Shown here: positions 1 to 10,345 of the stretch, one piece after another | Numbering within the stretch: position 1 is the first letter of the stretch | Layout of the letters: every line of letters begins with the position of its first letter | Origin: Pseudomonadota bacterium | GTDB taxonomy: Bacteria; Pseudomonadota; Gammaproteobacteria; Eutrophobiales; Eutrophobiaceae | NCBI GenBank assembly: GCA_013112535.1 | Contig: JABFGI010000007.1 | Location: 1-43,591 of the forward strand | Length of the DNA: 43,591 nt | Direction of reading: 5' to 3' | The notes under the pieces: model-generated | Databases searched by the model: none | What the model was told of the DNA's origin: nothing | The model's input: the letters and a program-made list of their open reading frames with translations, nothing else | Translations under genes and position numbers: made by a program

Positions 1-51
1 TTCTTTTAATATTTTGACGATCTGCGCTTCTGAATAGCGTGATTTTTTCAT
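1..51 (-). CDS. IS3-family transposase OrfA, N-terminal fragment (cut by window edge)
   Basis: Only the first 17 codons are present: MKKSRYSEAQIVKILKE. This is the usual start of the helix-turn-helix OrfA (InsE-type) protein of IS3 elements, where the segment S-R-[YF]-[ST]-E-x-Q-I-V begins the DNA-binding domain. An AAGGAG ribosome-binding site stands six bases before the ATG at position 51. OrfA normally works with OrfB, made by frameshifting, as the transposase. The rest of the gene lies outside the window, so intactness cannot be judged. Confidence 0.6.
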   Translation of the reverse strand, partial: MKKSRYSEAQIVKILKE

Positions 52-127
52 TTATTGTTCTCCTTTGATTGCAGTTTATGCCGGAGAACTCTAAATTTAA
101 ATGGGACTAGTTTAAGGGAGGGTTACA
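1..127 (-). mobile_element. Edge of an IS3-family insertion sequence (partial)
   Basis: The minus strand reads from a TGTAACCC end at position 127 through a short AT-rich leader into the start of an IS3-type OrfA. The element therefore enters the window from the left and only one end is visible. IS3-family ends commonly begin with TG, as here. The end was placed by the TG start and by its distance of about 75 bases from the transposase start codon. The target duplication and the other end lie outside the window, so the exact boundary is an inference. Confidence 0.55.
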
Positions 128-320
128 CTTCCTTTTCAAAGTAATTCCAGTATTTAAAGTATAACGACTTTTATCTGCAAAGCTTTAATATAGGTATTTT
201 TGATAAAGAAAACAGATAGTTATACTAATTTCTAGCCATATCTTGCTGTGATAAAAACTCTATTTGAAGAAAATAAAGTCAGCTACGAGCTTGAAAGCTG
301 TTCAATTCCTGAGCATTTAT

Positions 321-1109
321 TTAAAGAGGATAAAACTCGCGGCGGCGATCATTAAATAAATGATTATGTTCAGTGATCATTTTATTATCAGCATCATCAG
401 GATTAATCTCGGTTATATACAATGCATCACGCTGTGATGCTGCGCGATGTAATAATGTTCCACCTGGTGCAACAATTTGACTCTTACCGGTAAATTTCAA
501 ACTGCCTTGTGGTCGTTTATCTGTACCATATCGATTGGCAGTAATTGCAAAGACTCTATTTTCTATACAACGTGCAAGCATGGTTTGCTGACAAAAAGTG
601 AGAACCAAATTAGAGGGCTGACAAATAATTTGTGCACCTTGCATTGCTAATACACGTGTCACTTCAGGGAAAACCCAATCAAAACAAATCATAATGCCGA
701 TTTTTACGCCATTAATATCATTAACAACAAACGGTGTATCGCCGGGATCAAAACAGAACTTTTCTTCATTAAACAAATGAACCTTGCGATATAGGTGTTC
801 AATTCCATTTGGACCAATCAATGCGGCACTGTTATAACAGTGGTCATTTTGTTTTTCTGCAAAACCGATAACCAGATGTAAATTTCTTTTATACGCCAAA
901 TTACATAGTGCATCTAATCGCGAACTGTTTTCTGGATCTTCTGCATATTTCAGGGTTTCTTGTTTATCTTTAAAGTAATATCCGGACAAAGCAAGTTCGG
1001 GTAAAACAATCAAATCGGCATCGACATTTTCCAAAGCATTTACTATCTTTTGACAGTTCTGATCTGTTTTGCCAAAGATAGGACGAAATTGATAAAAACC
1101 AACTTTCAT
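321..1109 (-). CDS. Carbon-nitrogen hydrolase (nitrilase superfamily)
   Basis: This is a 262-residue cytoplasmic amidohydrolase of the nitrilase superfamily, which cleaves non-peptide C-N bonds. The catalytic triad is visible: Glu38 in LPELALSGY, Lys109 in YRKVHLF and Cys142 in IMICFDWVFPE. The fold covers the whole length, with no amino-terminal or synthetase fusion, which is normal for stand-alone members. The sequence does not tell the substrate; omega-amidase-like or N-carbamoyl-amide hydrolase activity are both possible. The ATG at 1109 follows an AAGGG site. It starts 22 bases after the glmU stop on the same strand and is probably co-transcribed with glmU. An IS3 element lies just beyond its 3' end. 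Confidence 0.85.
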   Translation of the reverse strand: MKVGFYQFRPIFGKTDQNCQKIVNALENVDADLIVLPELALSGYYFKDKQETLKYAEDPENSSRLDALCNLAYKRNLHLVIGFAEKQNDHCYNSAALIGPNGIEHLYRKVHLFNEEKFCFDPGDTPFVVNDINGVKIGIMICFDWVFPEVTRVLAMQGAQIICQPSNLVLTFCQQTMLARCIENRVFAITANRYGTDKRPQGSLKFTGKSQIVAPGGTLLHRAASQRDALYITEINPDDADNKMITEHNHLFNDRRREFYPL

Positions 1110-1131
1110 AATAACCCTTTAATGAATAACC

Positions 1132-2493
1132 TTATTTCTTTACAGGTCGCTTCCACTTGGGAATAGATTTTTGATCCGAACGACTGATTGACAATTCATT
1201 TTCAGCAACATCTTTCGTTACTGTTGTACCGGCGGCGATTGTCGCGCCATTATCAACCTTAACTGGTGCGATTAGTTGGACGTCTGAACCAACAAAAACA
1301 TCATCGCCTATAATAGTTTGATGTTTGTTAGCACCATCATAATTACAGGTAATAGTACCAGCACCAATATTAGTGCCAGTTCCGACATGACTATCGCCTA
1401 AATAACTTAAGTGATTGACTTTACTTTCTTTACCGATGTCGGTCTTTTTGAGTTCAACAAAATTACCAATATGTACATTCTCACTAAGCGTTGTTTCAGG
1501 ACGAATTCGCGCAAAAGGACCTATGCGACAACCATTTCCAATTACCGCATTATCAATCATGGTATTAGGTAAGACATGAACATTATCTGAAATTATCGTA
1601 TCCTTTAAATAACAGTTTGAGCCAATCGTTACATTGTTTCCTAACTTAACCCTGCCCTCGATAACGACATTGATATCTATCTCATTATCGCGACCAATTT
1701 CCAGTTCACCGCGCAAATCGAATCTGGCTGGGTCAATAATACCAACACCGTTATGCATTAAATGATGTGCTTGAACCAGTTGAAAATAACGTTCAGATTC
1801 TGCCAATTGCGACCGAGTGTTGATACCCTGAACTTCAATCGTTGACTCCACAATGACAGGCGTAGCTTTAACCCCATCATTACCCGCCAGTTCAACAATA
1901 TCAGTCAGGTAATATTCATTTTGTTTATTTTCGTTCTTTAATGAATTAACCCAGTTTTTAAGTTTTTTTCCATTAACAACCATAAAACCGGTATTAACTT
2001 CTCTAATATTTCGTTGTTCTTCATTCGCATCTTTTTCTTCGATAATTGAAACAACATTGTCATTCTCATCACGAATAATTCTTCCGTAACCTTTTGGATT
2101 ATCAAGATAAGCTGTTAGTAAAGAAAAGCCGGTGTCATTTGCGGCTTCTACTAAAGTCGTTAATGTTTCCTGAGTTATTAATGGCACATCACCGTACAAT
2201 ATTAATACATCATCGACGTCAGGAATGTCAGAGAAAGTACATTGAACAGCGTGACCTGTACCAAGCTGTTCTTTTTGTTCAACCCACGATACCTGAAATT
2301 CTGGAAATGTTTCAGGAACCTGTTCGCCACCATAACCATATACAATATGAATTCCACGATGTGATAAGGCTGAGGCTGTTTGATAAACATGTTTGAGTAA
2401 AGGGCGTCCTGCCAAGGTATGTAATACCTTCGGTTTATCAGAATACATACGTGTACCCTGACCAGCTGCAAGAATAATTATACTAAGGCTCAT
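1132..2493 (-). CDS. glmU: Bifunctional N-acetylglucosamine-1-phosphate uridyltransferase / glucosamine-1-phosphate acetyltransferase
   Basis: GlmU makes UDP-N-acetylglucosamine, the precursor of peptidoglycan and lipopolysaccharide, in two cytoplasmic steps. The N-terminal pyrophosphorylase carries the nucleotide loop LAAGQGTRM followed by the KPK lysine. The C-terminal left-handed beta-helix has many hexapeptide turns, the catalytic His in VNHLSYLGD, and the family motif IGAGTITCNYDGANKH. The length of about 453 residues is typical. I prefer the ATG at 2493 (MSLSIIILAAG) because family members begin right at this strand. A second ATG at 2505 would add four residues. The gene follows the atp operon, its usual gammaproteobacterial place, but a hairpin and a gap of about 260 bases suggest its own promoter. 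Confidence 0.95.
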   Translation of the reverse strand: MSLSIIILAAGQGTRMYSDKPKVLHTLAGRPLLKHVYQTASALSHRGIHIVYGYGGEQVPETFPEFQVSWVEQKEQLGTGHAVQCTFSDIPDVDDVLILYGDVPLITQETLTTLVEAANDTGFSLLTAYLDNPKGYGRIIRDENDNVVSIIEEKDANEEQRNIREVNTGFMVVNGKKLKNWVNSLKNENKQNEYYLTDIVELAGNDGVKATPVIVESTIEVQGINTRSQLAESERYFQLVQAHHLMHNGVGIIDPARFDLRGELEIGRDNEIDINVVIEGRVKLGNNVTIGSNCYLKDTIISDNVHVLPNTMIDNAVIGNGCRIGPFARIRPETTLSENVHIGNFVELKKTDIGKESKVNHLSYLGDSHVGTGTNIGAGTITCNYDGANKHQTIIGDDVFVGSDVQLIAPVKVDNGATIAAGTTVTKDVAENELSISRSDQKSIPKWKRPVKK

Positions 2494-2527
2494 GTTAATA
2501 CCCATGATATTTGGAAATGTATATTTA

Positions 2528-2655
2528 GAGTGTGTCTGTTTTTATTCAGAACAAGGCGCGACGATGCCGCATGGCCATTCCCTGCAAAGAGGAGCAACGC
2601 TGTCATGGATGAAAACAGGCGTGCTATGGATATAGCATTTTCAGACATCATGGGT
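2528..2655. repeat. Possible dispersed repeat / MITE-like element between atpC and glmU
   Basis: This stretch is richer in GC and in short symmetries than the surrounding spacer. An arm CTGTTTTTATTC near the left end is nearly mirrored by GGATGAAAACAG about 85 bases on (10 of 12 pair). TGTCTG at the left is mirrored by CAGACA at the right, and a small stem GCTAT/ATAGC sits between. No open reading frame fits. It looks like a small non-coding repeat, but no second copy exists in the window, so this is only a suspicion. Confidence 0.25.
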
Positions 2656-2715
2656 ATATATTAAACGATTAAACGCAGCAACATAAGCTCGTTTATATGA
2701 GAAAGGAAATGAATT

Positions 2716-2747
2716 AATCGTATCCCGATATTTCACGAGATACGATT
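2716..2747 (-). terminator. Terminator-like hairpin after atpC
   Basis: Read on the minus strand, AATCGTATCTCG pairs with CGGGATACGATT (12 base pairs including one T-G wobble) around an 8-base loop, starting 7 bases after the atpC stop. The T-rich tail is weak (AATTCATTT), so it may be a pause or an mRNA 3'-end protection stem rather than a strong intrinsic terminator. Its place suggests that it closes the atp operon. Confidence 0.5.
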
Positions 2748-2754
2748 ATAAAAA

Positions 2755-3180
2755 TTAACGACCGCCGCGTTTTCTTAGACGTTGCAGAGTTTGTAATTGC
2801 GCCGCTGTTTCAGCCAATGCGGATCTGGCTTTAGCATAGTCAATCGCATCTGTTTTTTCATGGAAAGCGTGTTCTGCTTCTTCTTTTGCTTTCATAATAG
2901 CCGCTTCATCAAGATCTTCTGCCCGTTGTGCCGTATCAGAAAGAACTGTAATCACCTTAGGTTGAACTTCTAACATGCCTCCAGAAACATAAAAGGCCGA
3001 TTCATTACCTTCAGTATCTTTTACGCGAACTTCACCCGGTCCTAACTTAGTTACAAATGGTGCATGACCAGGAGCGATACCAACTTCACCCATTTCGGCA
3101 GGGGCAAATACCATTTCTGCATTGCCAGAAAAGACCTCGTGCTCAGCACTTACGATATCGACATGAATTGTGTCAGTCAT
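2755..3180 (-). CDS. atpC: F1Fo ATP synthase epsilon subunit
   Basis: This is a 141-residue central-stalk subunit that couples the c-ring to gamma and inhibits ATP hydrolysis through its C-terminal helices. The N-terminal beta-sandwich is clear (HVDIVSAEHEVFSG, GEVGIAPGHAPFV, FYVSGGMLEV). The C-terminal half is the usual two-helix hairpin rich in Ala, Glu and Lys. The length matches the family. It is the last gene of the atp operon, 14 bases after atpD. Confidence 0.97.
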   Translation of the reverse strand: MTDTIHVDIVSAEHEVFSGNAEMVFAPAEMGEVGIAPGHAPFVTKLGPGEVRVKDTEGNESAFYVSGGMLEVQPKVITVLSDTAQRAEDLDEAAIMKAKEEAEHAFHEKTDAIDYAKARSALAETAAQLQTLQRLRKRGGR

Positions 3181-3194
3181 TAATCTAATACCTT

Positions 3195-4631
<1,437 letters not shown>

Positions 4632-4659
4632 CTAAATTAAAAAGTTATTCTTTGTTTAT

Positions 4660-5523
4660 CTAAACCGCAGCAGCGCCGGCAACAATCTCAGAAAGCTCCT
4701 GAGTGATCGCCGCTTGTCGTGCTTTGTTATAAATCAACTCTAATTCATCAATCAAATCACCGGCATTATCAGAAGCACTCTTCATTGCTACCATACGTGC
4801 TGACATTTCACAGGCAATGTTTTCAACCACACCTGTATAAACTTGTGATTCGATATAGCGTGTTAATAATTGGTCTAATACTTCTTCTGCATCAGGTTCA
4901 TATAAATAATCCCAATGATGACCATAATCATCATCTTCCATTGGCTTACCTGGAATCAGTTGTTCCAAATGAGGTTTTTGCACTATGGAATTTACAAACT
5001 TATTTGAAACAAGGTAAAGCTCGTCGATGCTACCTTCTTTAAAATTGTTCAGCATGATCATGACCGTACCAATCAATTCATCGAGACTTGGTTCATCTCC
5101 TATATGAGTTACCTGACCCGCGATCTTGGCACCAATTGAACCAAAAAAACCAGCTCCTTTACTACCAATGACACATAACTCGACTTCCTTACCTTCGCCT
5201 TCCCAGGTGCCGAATTGCTTCATTAACAATCGAAACATGTTTGCGTTCAATCCACCACACAAACCACGATCTGTTGAAACGACAATGACGCCGATACGCT
5301 TAACCTCATCTCTTGCAACAAGATAAGGATGTTTGTATTCAGGGTTAGCATGCGCTAAATGGGAAATGACATTACGAATTTTTTCAGCATAAGGTCGAGC
5401 AGCATTCATGCGATCCTGTGCTTTACGCATTTTACTCGCAGCCACCATCTCCATCGCTTTGGTGATCTTTTGAGTGTTTTTTACACTCGCAATCTTAGTT
5501 CGTATTTCTTTTCCGCCTGCCAT
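4660..5523 (-). CDS. atpG: F1Fo ATP synthase gamma subunit
   Basis: This is a 287-residue rotor-shaft subunit. The N-terminal helix begins [27 protein letters not shown] and the C-terminal helix ends with [22 protein letters not shown], the two long helices that enter the alpha3beta3 core. The middle Rossmann-like region has [11 protein letters not shown]. Its ATG directly abuts the stop codon of atpA with no gap, which suggests translational coupling. Confidence 0.97.
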   Translation of the reverse strand: MAGGKEIRTKIASVKNTQKITKAMEMVAASKMRKAQDRMNAARPYAEKIRNVISHLAHANPEYKHPYLVARDEVKRIGVIVVSTDRGLCGGLNANMFRLLMKQFGTWEGEGKEVELCVIGSKGAGFFGSIGAKIAGQVTHIGDEPSLDELIGTVMIMLNNFKEGSIDELYLVSNKFVNSIVQKPHLEQLIPGKPMEDDDYGHHWDYLYEPDAEEVLDQLLTRYIESQVYTGVVENIACEMSARMVAMKSASDNAGDLIDELELIYNKARQAAITQELSEIVAGAAAV

Positions 5524-7065
5524 TTACCAAGTACCGTTTTCTTTGAATTTGCCAATAGCTTCTTTTAAGCCACTTTCAATCTCATCATTATAATTTCCTT
5601 CAGCACCAATCTTATCCATTAAGGCAGATTGTTCGCTTTTCATGTAATCATGTAGCGCTTCTTCAAATGCACCGATTTTTTCCAGCTCAACATCATCCAT
5701 AAAATCGTTTTCAACTGCGAACAGACTCACACCCATTTCAGCAACATTAAGCGGAGAATATTGTTTCTGCTTCATCAATTCCATTACACGTGTACCGCGT
5801 TCAAGCTGATTACGGGTTGCTTCATCAAGATCCGATGCGAACTGTGCAAATGCTGCCAATTCACGATATTGAGCCAATGCTAAGCGAATACCACCACCCA
5901 ACTTCTTAATAATCTTGGTTTGTGCAGAACCACCCACTCGAGATACAGATAAACCCGCATTAATAGCAGGACGGAAACCCGAGTTAAACAGATCCGATTC
6001 CAGGAATATTTGACCATCGGTAATAGAGATTACGTTAGTCGGTACGAAAGCTGAAACGTCACCTGCTTGTGTTTCAATAATGGGTAATGCCGTTAAAGAA
6101 CCGGTTTTACCTTTTACTTTACCGTCTGTCAGTTTCTCAACATAATCCGCATTAATACGTGATGCACGTTCTAATAAACGGGAATGGAGATAGAAAACAT
6201 CACCTGGATACGCTTCACGACCTGGTGGACGTTTCAATAACAATGACATTTGACGGTAAGCCCAGGCTTGCTTGGTTAAATCATCATAAATAATAAGCGC
6301 ATCTTCACCCTTATCACGGAAGTATTCGCCCATCGAGCAACCTGAATAAGGTGCTGCATATTGCATAGCCGCTGATTCAGATGCGGTAGCCGCAACAATA
6401 ATCGTGTGATCCAAAGCACCATGTTCTTCAAGCTTACGAATAACAACATTAATCGAAGATGCTTTTTGACCAATCGCAACATAGATACATTTAACACCCG
6501 TACCTTTCTGATTAATAATGGCATCGATCGCAACTGCAGTTTTACCTGTTTGACGGTCACCAATAATTAATTCACGTTGACCACGCCCCACTGGCACCAT
6601 CGAGTCAATCGATTTCAAACCAGTTTGCACAGGTTGGTCAACTGACTTTCTCGCGATTACGCCAGGAGCAATTTTTTCGATTGGTGAGCTTTCAGTTGTA
6701 TTGATGTCGCCTTTACCATCAATCGGATTACCTAATGCGTCAACAACACGACCCAATAAAGCTTCGCCAACCGGGACTTCAAGAATACGTTTGGTACATT
6801 TAACAACATCACCTTCAGAGATGTTTTCGTAACTACCCAGAATTACTGCACCAACAGAATCTCGTTCCAGATTAAGTGCCAAGCCAAAAGTGTTACCCGG
6901 GAATTCAATCATTTCCCCTTGCATCACATCGCTCAACCCATGAATTCTGGCAACACCGTCAGCAAGGCTTACTACCGTACCTTCAGTACGTGCTTCGGTA
7001 TCAAGATCCATTGACTGGATTTTCTTTTTAATCAGATCACTAATTTCAGTTGCACTGATAGACAT
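5524..7065 (-). CDS. atpA: F1Fo ATP synthase alpha subunit
   Basis: This is a 513-residue non-catalytic nucleotide-binding subunit of F1. The Walker A loop is GDRQTGKT near residues 169-176. The alpha signature [16 protein letters not shown], and the arginine-finger Arg within that SVSRVGG segment, are intact. The length is normal. It sits between atpH (22 bases away) and atpG (directly abutting) in the standard operon order. Confidence 0.98.
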   Translation of the reverse strand: MSISATEISDLIKKKIQSMDLDTEARTEGTVVSLADGVARIHGLSDVMQGEMIEFPGNTFGLALNLERDSVGAVILGSYENISEGDVVKCTKRILEVPVGEALLGRVVDALGNPIDGKGDINTTESSPIEKIAPGVIARKSVDQPVQTGLKSIDSMVPVGRGQRELIIGDRQTGKTAVAIDAIINQKGTGVKCIYVAIGQKASSINVVIRKLEEHGALDHTIIVAATASESAAMQYAAPYSGCSMGEYFRDKGEDALIIYDDLTKQAWAYRQMSLLLKRPPGREAYPGDVFYLHSRLLERASRINADYVEKLTDGKVKGKTGSLTALPIIETQAGDVSAFVPTNVISITDGQIFLESDLFNSGFRPAINAGLSVSRVGGSAQTKIIKKLGGGIRLALAQYRELAAFAQFASDLDEATRNQLERGTRVMELMKQKQYSPLNVAEMGVSLFAVENDFMDDVELEKIGAFEEALHDYMKSEQSALMDKIGAEGNYNDEIESGLKEAIGKFKENGTW

Positions 7066-7087
7066 ATGTCTTTCCTCTATTTAATAA

Positions 7088-7624
7088 CTATTGCGCAAAT
7101 ACACTATTTAATTCTTTCAATCGACCTCGAAGAGATGCATCAATCACAGAATCACCAGCTCGAATTATTACTCCACCGATCAAATTTTTATCTTCTTCGG
7201 TGTTAACATCGACTTTCTTACCTAAACGTTTTGAAATTGACTCAGAGATTGCATTAACTTGAGCATCATCCAATGGATAAGCCGAAATAACGTCAACATC
7301 ACTGATTCCTTCTGCAGCAGCTCGTTTTTGCTCAAAAAGTTCAAACACTTTTACTGCAAGACCAATACGCTCAGCATCAATCAAAATTCGGATAAAGTTT
7401 TTACCCGTTTGACTAAACTTGTCGCCACCAACATCAGCAATAAACTGATATAGCTGCTCATTACTTAGTTTCGGATTATTAATAACGCTGTTCATATTAT
7501 CATCGGAAACAATCACACTAAGCAGATTCAACATAGCTGACCAGTCACTTAGTTTACTTTCATCAATCGCTTGATCAAAAGCAGCGTTAGCATAAGGTCT
7601 GGCAATGGTCGCTTTTTCTAACAT
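7088..7624 (-). CDS. atpH: F1Fo ATP synthase delta subunit
   Basis: This is a 178-residue peripheral-stalk subunit that joins the b dimer to the top of F1. It starts with the family-typical ATIARPYANAAFDQA, where a six-helix N-terminal domain begins, and ends with the conserved GGVIIRAGDSVIDASLRGRLKEL. Length and position between atpF and atpA are standard. Confidence 0.97.
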   Translation of the reverse strand: MLEKATIARPYANAAFDQAIDESKLSDWSAMLNLLSVIVSDDNMNSVINNPKLSNEQLYQFIADVGGDKFSQTGKNFIRILIDAERIGLAVKVFELFEQKRAAAEGISDVDVISAYPLDDAQVNAISESISKRLGKKVDVNTEEDKNLIGGVIIRAGDSVIDASLRGRLKELNSVFAQ

Positions 7625-7652
7625 TTATATTTTCCTAGCCTATCTTTCCGGC

Positions 7653-8123
7653 TTATAACTGTTGGCTAATTTTTGCCAACACTTCGTTATGAGCATTCTG
7701 GTCAACTTCTCGCATCAAGATCTGTTCAGCACCGGAAACAGCCAAAGCTGCGACCTGACTTCTCAGCTCTTGCCTGGCCTTTTCTTTCTCTTGCTCAATC
7801 TCACTTAAGGCACTTTCTTTGATTCGATCAGCTTCTGCTTTCGCATCACCTTTCGCCTCTTCAACTATTTCATCATGTCGCTTTTGCGCCTGAGAAATAA
7901 TATTAGCGGCCTGCTCTTTGCCTTTGTTAATTTCGGCAGCGGACTTTTCTTGCGCTTCAGCAAAGTCTTTTTGACCTTGTTCTGCGGCTGCTAAACCATC
8001 GGCAATACGAGTTTCACGCTCTTCCATTTGTGAGAGCAGCATTGGCCACACATATTTATGTGTAAACCAAACGAAGATCGCAAAGGTTACAAGCTGACCT
8101 AATAAGGTTGCATTAAAATTCAC
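7653..8123 (-). CDS. atpF: F1Fo ATP synthase b subunit
   Basis: This 156-residue stator subunit has one N-terminal membrane helix (about residues 6-26, [20 protein letters not shown]) and a long charged coiled coil rich in Ala, Glu, Lys and Gln. The C-terminal region [13 protein letters not shown] is the usual delta-contact site. Only one b gene is present, as in other gammaproteobacteria, so it should act as a homodimer. Confidence 0.97.
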   Translation of the reverse strand: MNFNATLLGQLVTFAIFVWFTHKYVWPMLLSQMEERETRIADGLAAAEQGQKDFAEAQEKSAAEINKGKEQAANIISQAQKRHDEIVEEAKGDAKAEADRIKESALSEIEQEKEKARQELRSQVAALAVSGAEQILMREVDQNAHNEVLAKISQQL

Positions 8124-8175
8124 TTAAATCACCTATATTTTATCTGGATGACTATTAAAGCCGTTGTATTATTTA

Positions 8176-8460
<285 letters not shown>

Positions 8461-8472
8461 TTAAATTAAAAA

Positions 8473-9378
<906 letters not shown>

Positions 9379-9389
9379 TCATTCTCACA

Positions 9390-9782
9390 TTATTTATTCA
9401 GTAAAATTGCCAGACCCGCCAGATTCATCAATAGAACAAAGCCGTAGCTGACAAACATCAATCCAATATTCAGTGGTACAACCCACATAATGGCGGCTAC
9501 AAATACCACAATTGTCGAAACAATCTTGATTGCCTCGCCAACAAAAAACCAAACTAGTGTACTTTTGCTACTTGAACCAGCAGCAGGTTTCCTTAATGAA
9601 AACCTGATAAATATTGCATTTGGCAAAATAAACGCCAAACCACCCAAAATCACCGAATATGCAAATTCAAGATTAGCAAACACAAAAAAAAGAAGCGTAC
9701 ACAGTAATACCGTTCCAGCTTCAATCAATAACATCCTGTATGCGGCGGAGCGATTTATTTTTATTTCATCCGTTCCTGCCAC
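9390..9782 (-). CDS. atpI: ATP synthase accessory protein AtpI
   Basis: This 130-residue membrane protein has four predicted helices (for example LLIEAGTVLLCTLLFFVF and IGLMFVSYGFVLLMNLAGLAILL). It is the first gene of the atp operon, 20 bases before atpB. AtpI-type proteins help c-ring assembly in other bacteria and are the least conserved genes of the operon. The start is a GTG at 9782, preceded by a G-rich stretch (GGGGTAAGGGC). An ATG further upstream is cut off by a stop two codons later. Confidence 0.85.
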   Translation of the reverse strand: MAGTDEIKINRSAAYRMLLIEAGTVLLCTLLFFVFANLEFAYSVILGGLAFILPNAIFIRFSLRKPAAGSSSKSTLVWFFVGEAIKIVSTIVVFVAAIMWVVPLNIGLMFVSYGFVLLMNLAGLAILLNK

Positions 9783-9870
9783 ACGCCCTTACCCCATAAA
9801 ATCGCGCTATATTCTAATGGCAAAAACTGATTGTGCCAGTGAAATATCGAAGTTTTTATTCATTAACTTT

Positions 9871-9883
9871 CCGGCGAGGCCGG
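9871..9883 (-). other. Small GC-rich stem in the atp leader
   Basis: CCGGC-GAG-GCCGG forms a five-pair GC stem between the predicted atp promoter and atpI. It stands just downstream of the predicted transcription start, so the stem would be at the extreme 5' end of the atp mRNA, where such stems often stabilise transcripts. This role is an inference. Confidence 0.3.
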
Positions 9884-9896
9884 TCAAGGGACGGCA

Positions 9897-9925
9897 AGTA
9901 TAAAGACCTCCCCGATAATGATCAA
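9897..9925 (-). promoter_or_regulatory. Predicted sigma70 promoter of the atp operon
   Basis: On the minus strand TTGATC (4 of 6) and TATACT (5 of 6) are separated by exactly 17 bases. They lie about 115 bases before the GTG of atpI, giving a start of transcription near 9890 and a leader of about 108 bases. No better pair was seen in the spacer. Confidence 0.5.
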
Positions 9926-10109
9926 TCGTTGCAGTGCATCAAATTGGACTAAAAACGAATCAATATTCATTTAATGGATGATTTTTGGAAAAAATATGCC
10001 ATATTTACGATTATATGTGCCATTTTTACTGCTTAGCTTAAAAATTATCAAATAATAATAATCGTTTTTATTAGGAATGATTAGACCGAGTCATAGATGA
10101 GGTTAACTT

Positions 10110-10343
10110 ATGCACTTCTGTTGGCTGTTAGCCTTCATAACGCGTTATTGTCTTAAGCATTTCTATACATTAAATATTGCTTCCGGGATTGCTAGGCTGG
10201 ATATGATTGACAATCCTTCTCCCTCAGCTTTATTGAGTCATATAAATATGGACGTTTTTATAAAAAGCACAAACCCTGATAGAGACACCTTATTTAGACA
10301 GCTACCCTTTCCTACACCTCGATTCAACACTAACTATAGGTAA
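10110..10343 (+). CDS. Possible 77-residue leader ORF of the receptor operon
   Basis: The frame opens with an ATG placed seven bases after a GAGG site and closes three codon-free bases before the ATG of the receptor gene, so the two would be translationally coupled. The protein (begins MHFCWLLAFITRYC) matches no family I know. It has a short hydrophobic start and no convincing signal peptide or domain. It may be a regulatory leader peptide, or chance. The only support is the ribosome-binding site and the spacing. Confidence 0.3.
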   Translation: MHFCWLLAFITRYCLKHFYTLNIASGIARLDMIDNPSPSALLSHINMDVFIKSTNPDRDTLFRQLPFPTPRFNTNYR

Positions 10344-10345
10344 AA

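Larger units (their letters stand above)
9783..10109. other. Divergent intergenic region between atpI and the receptor operon
   Basis: This AT-rich spacer of about 330 bases separates two divergent operons. It contains the atp promoter and stem listed separately. The part from about 9960 to 10090 is very AT-rich and must hold the promoter of the plus-strand receptor operon, but I could not pick a convincing -35/-10 pair or operator. No coding sequence was recognised in it. Confidence 0.6.

Noticed and set aside
248..355. GTG-started 36-codon plus-strand frame ending inside the nitrilase gene
   Set aside because: Its composition looks protein-like, but it has no ribosome site or recognisable family and overlaps a sure gene. 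It might be a remnant beside the IS element, without proof.
2729..2744. parS-like sequence (12 of 16 to TGTTTCACGTGAAACA)
   Set aside because: The CACGTG core is broken and the match lies inside the hairpin after atpC, which explains its symmetry.
9815..9840. sigma54-like TGGCAC...TTGC on the minus strand before atpI
   Set aside because: The spacing between the two halves is too long for a sigma54 promoter.
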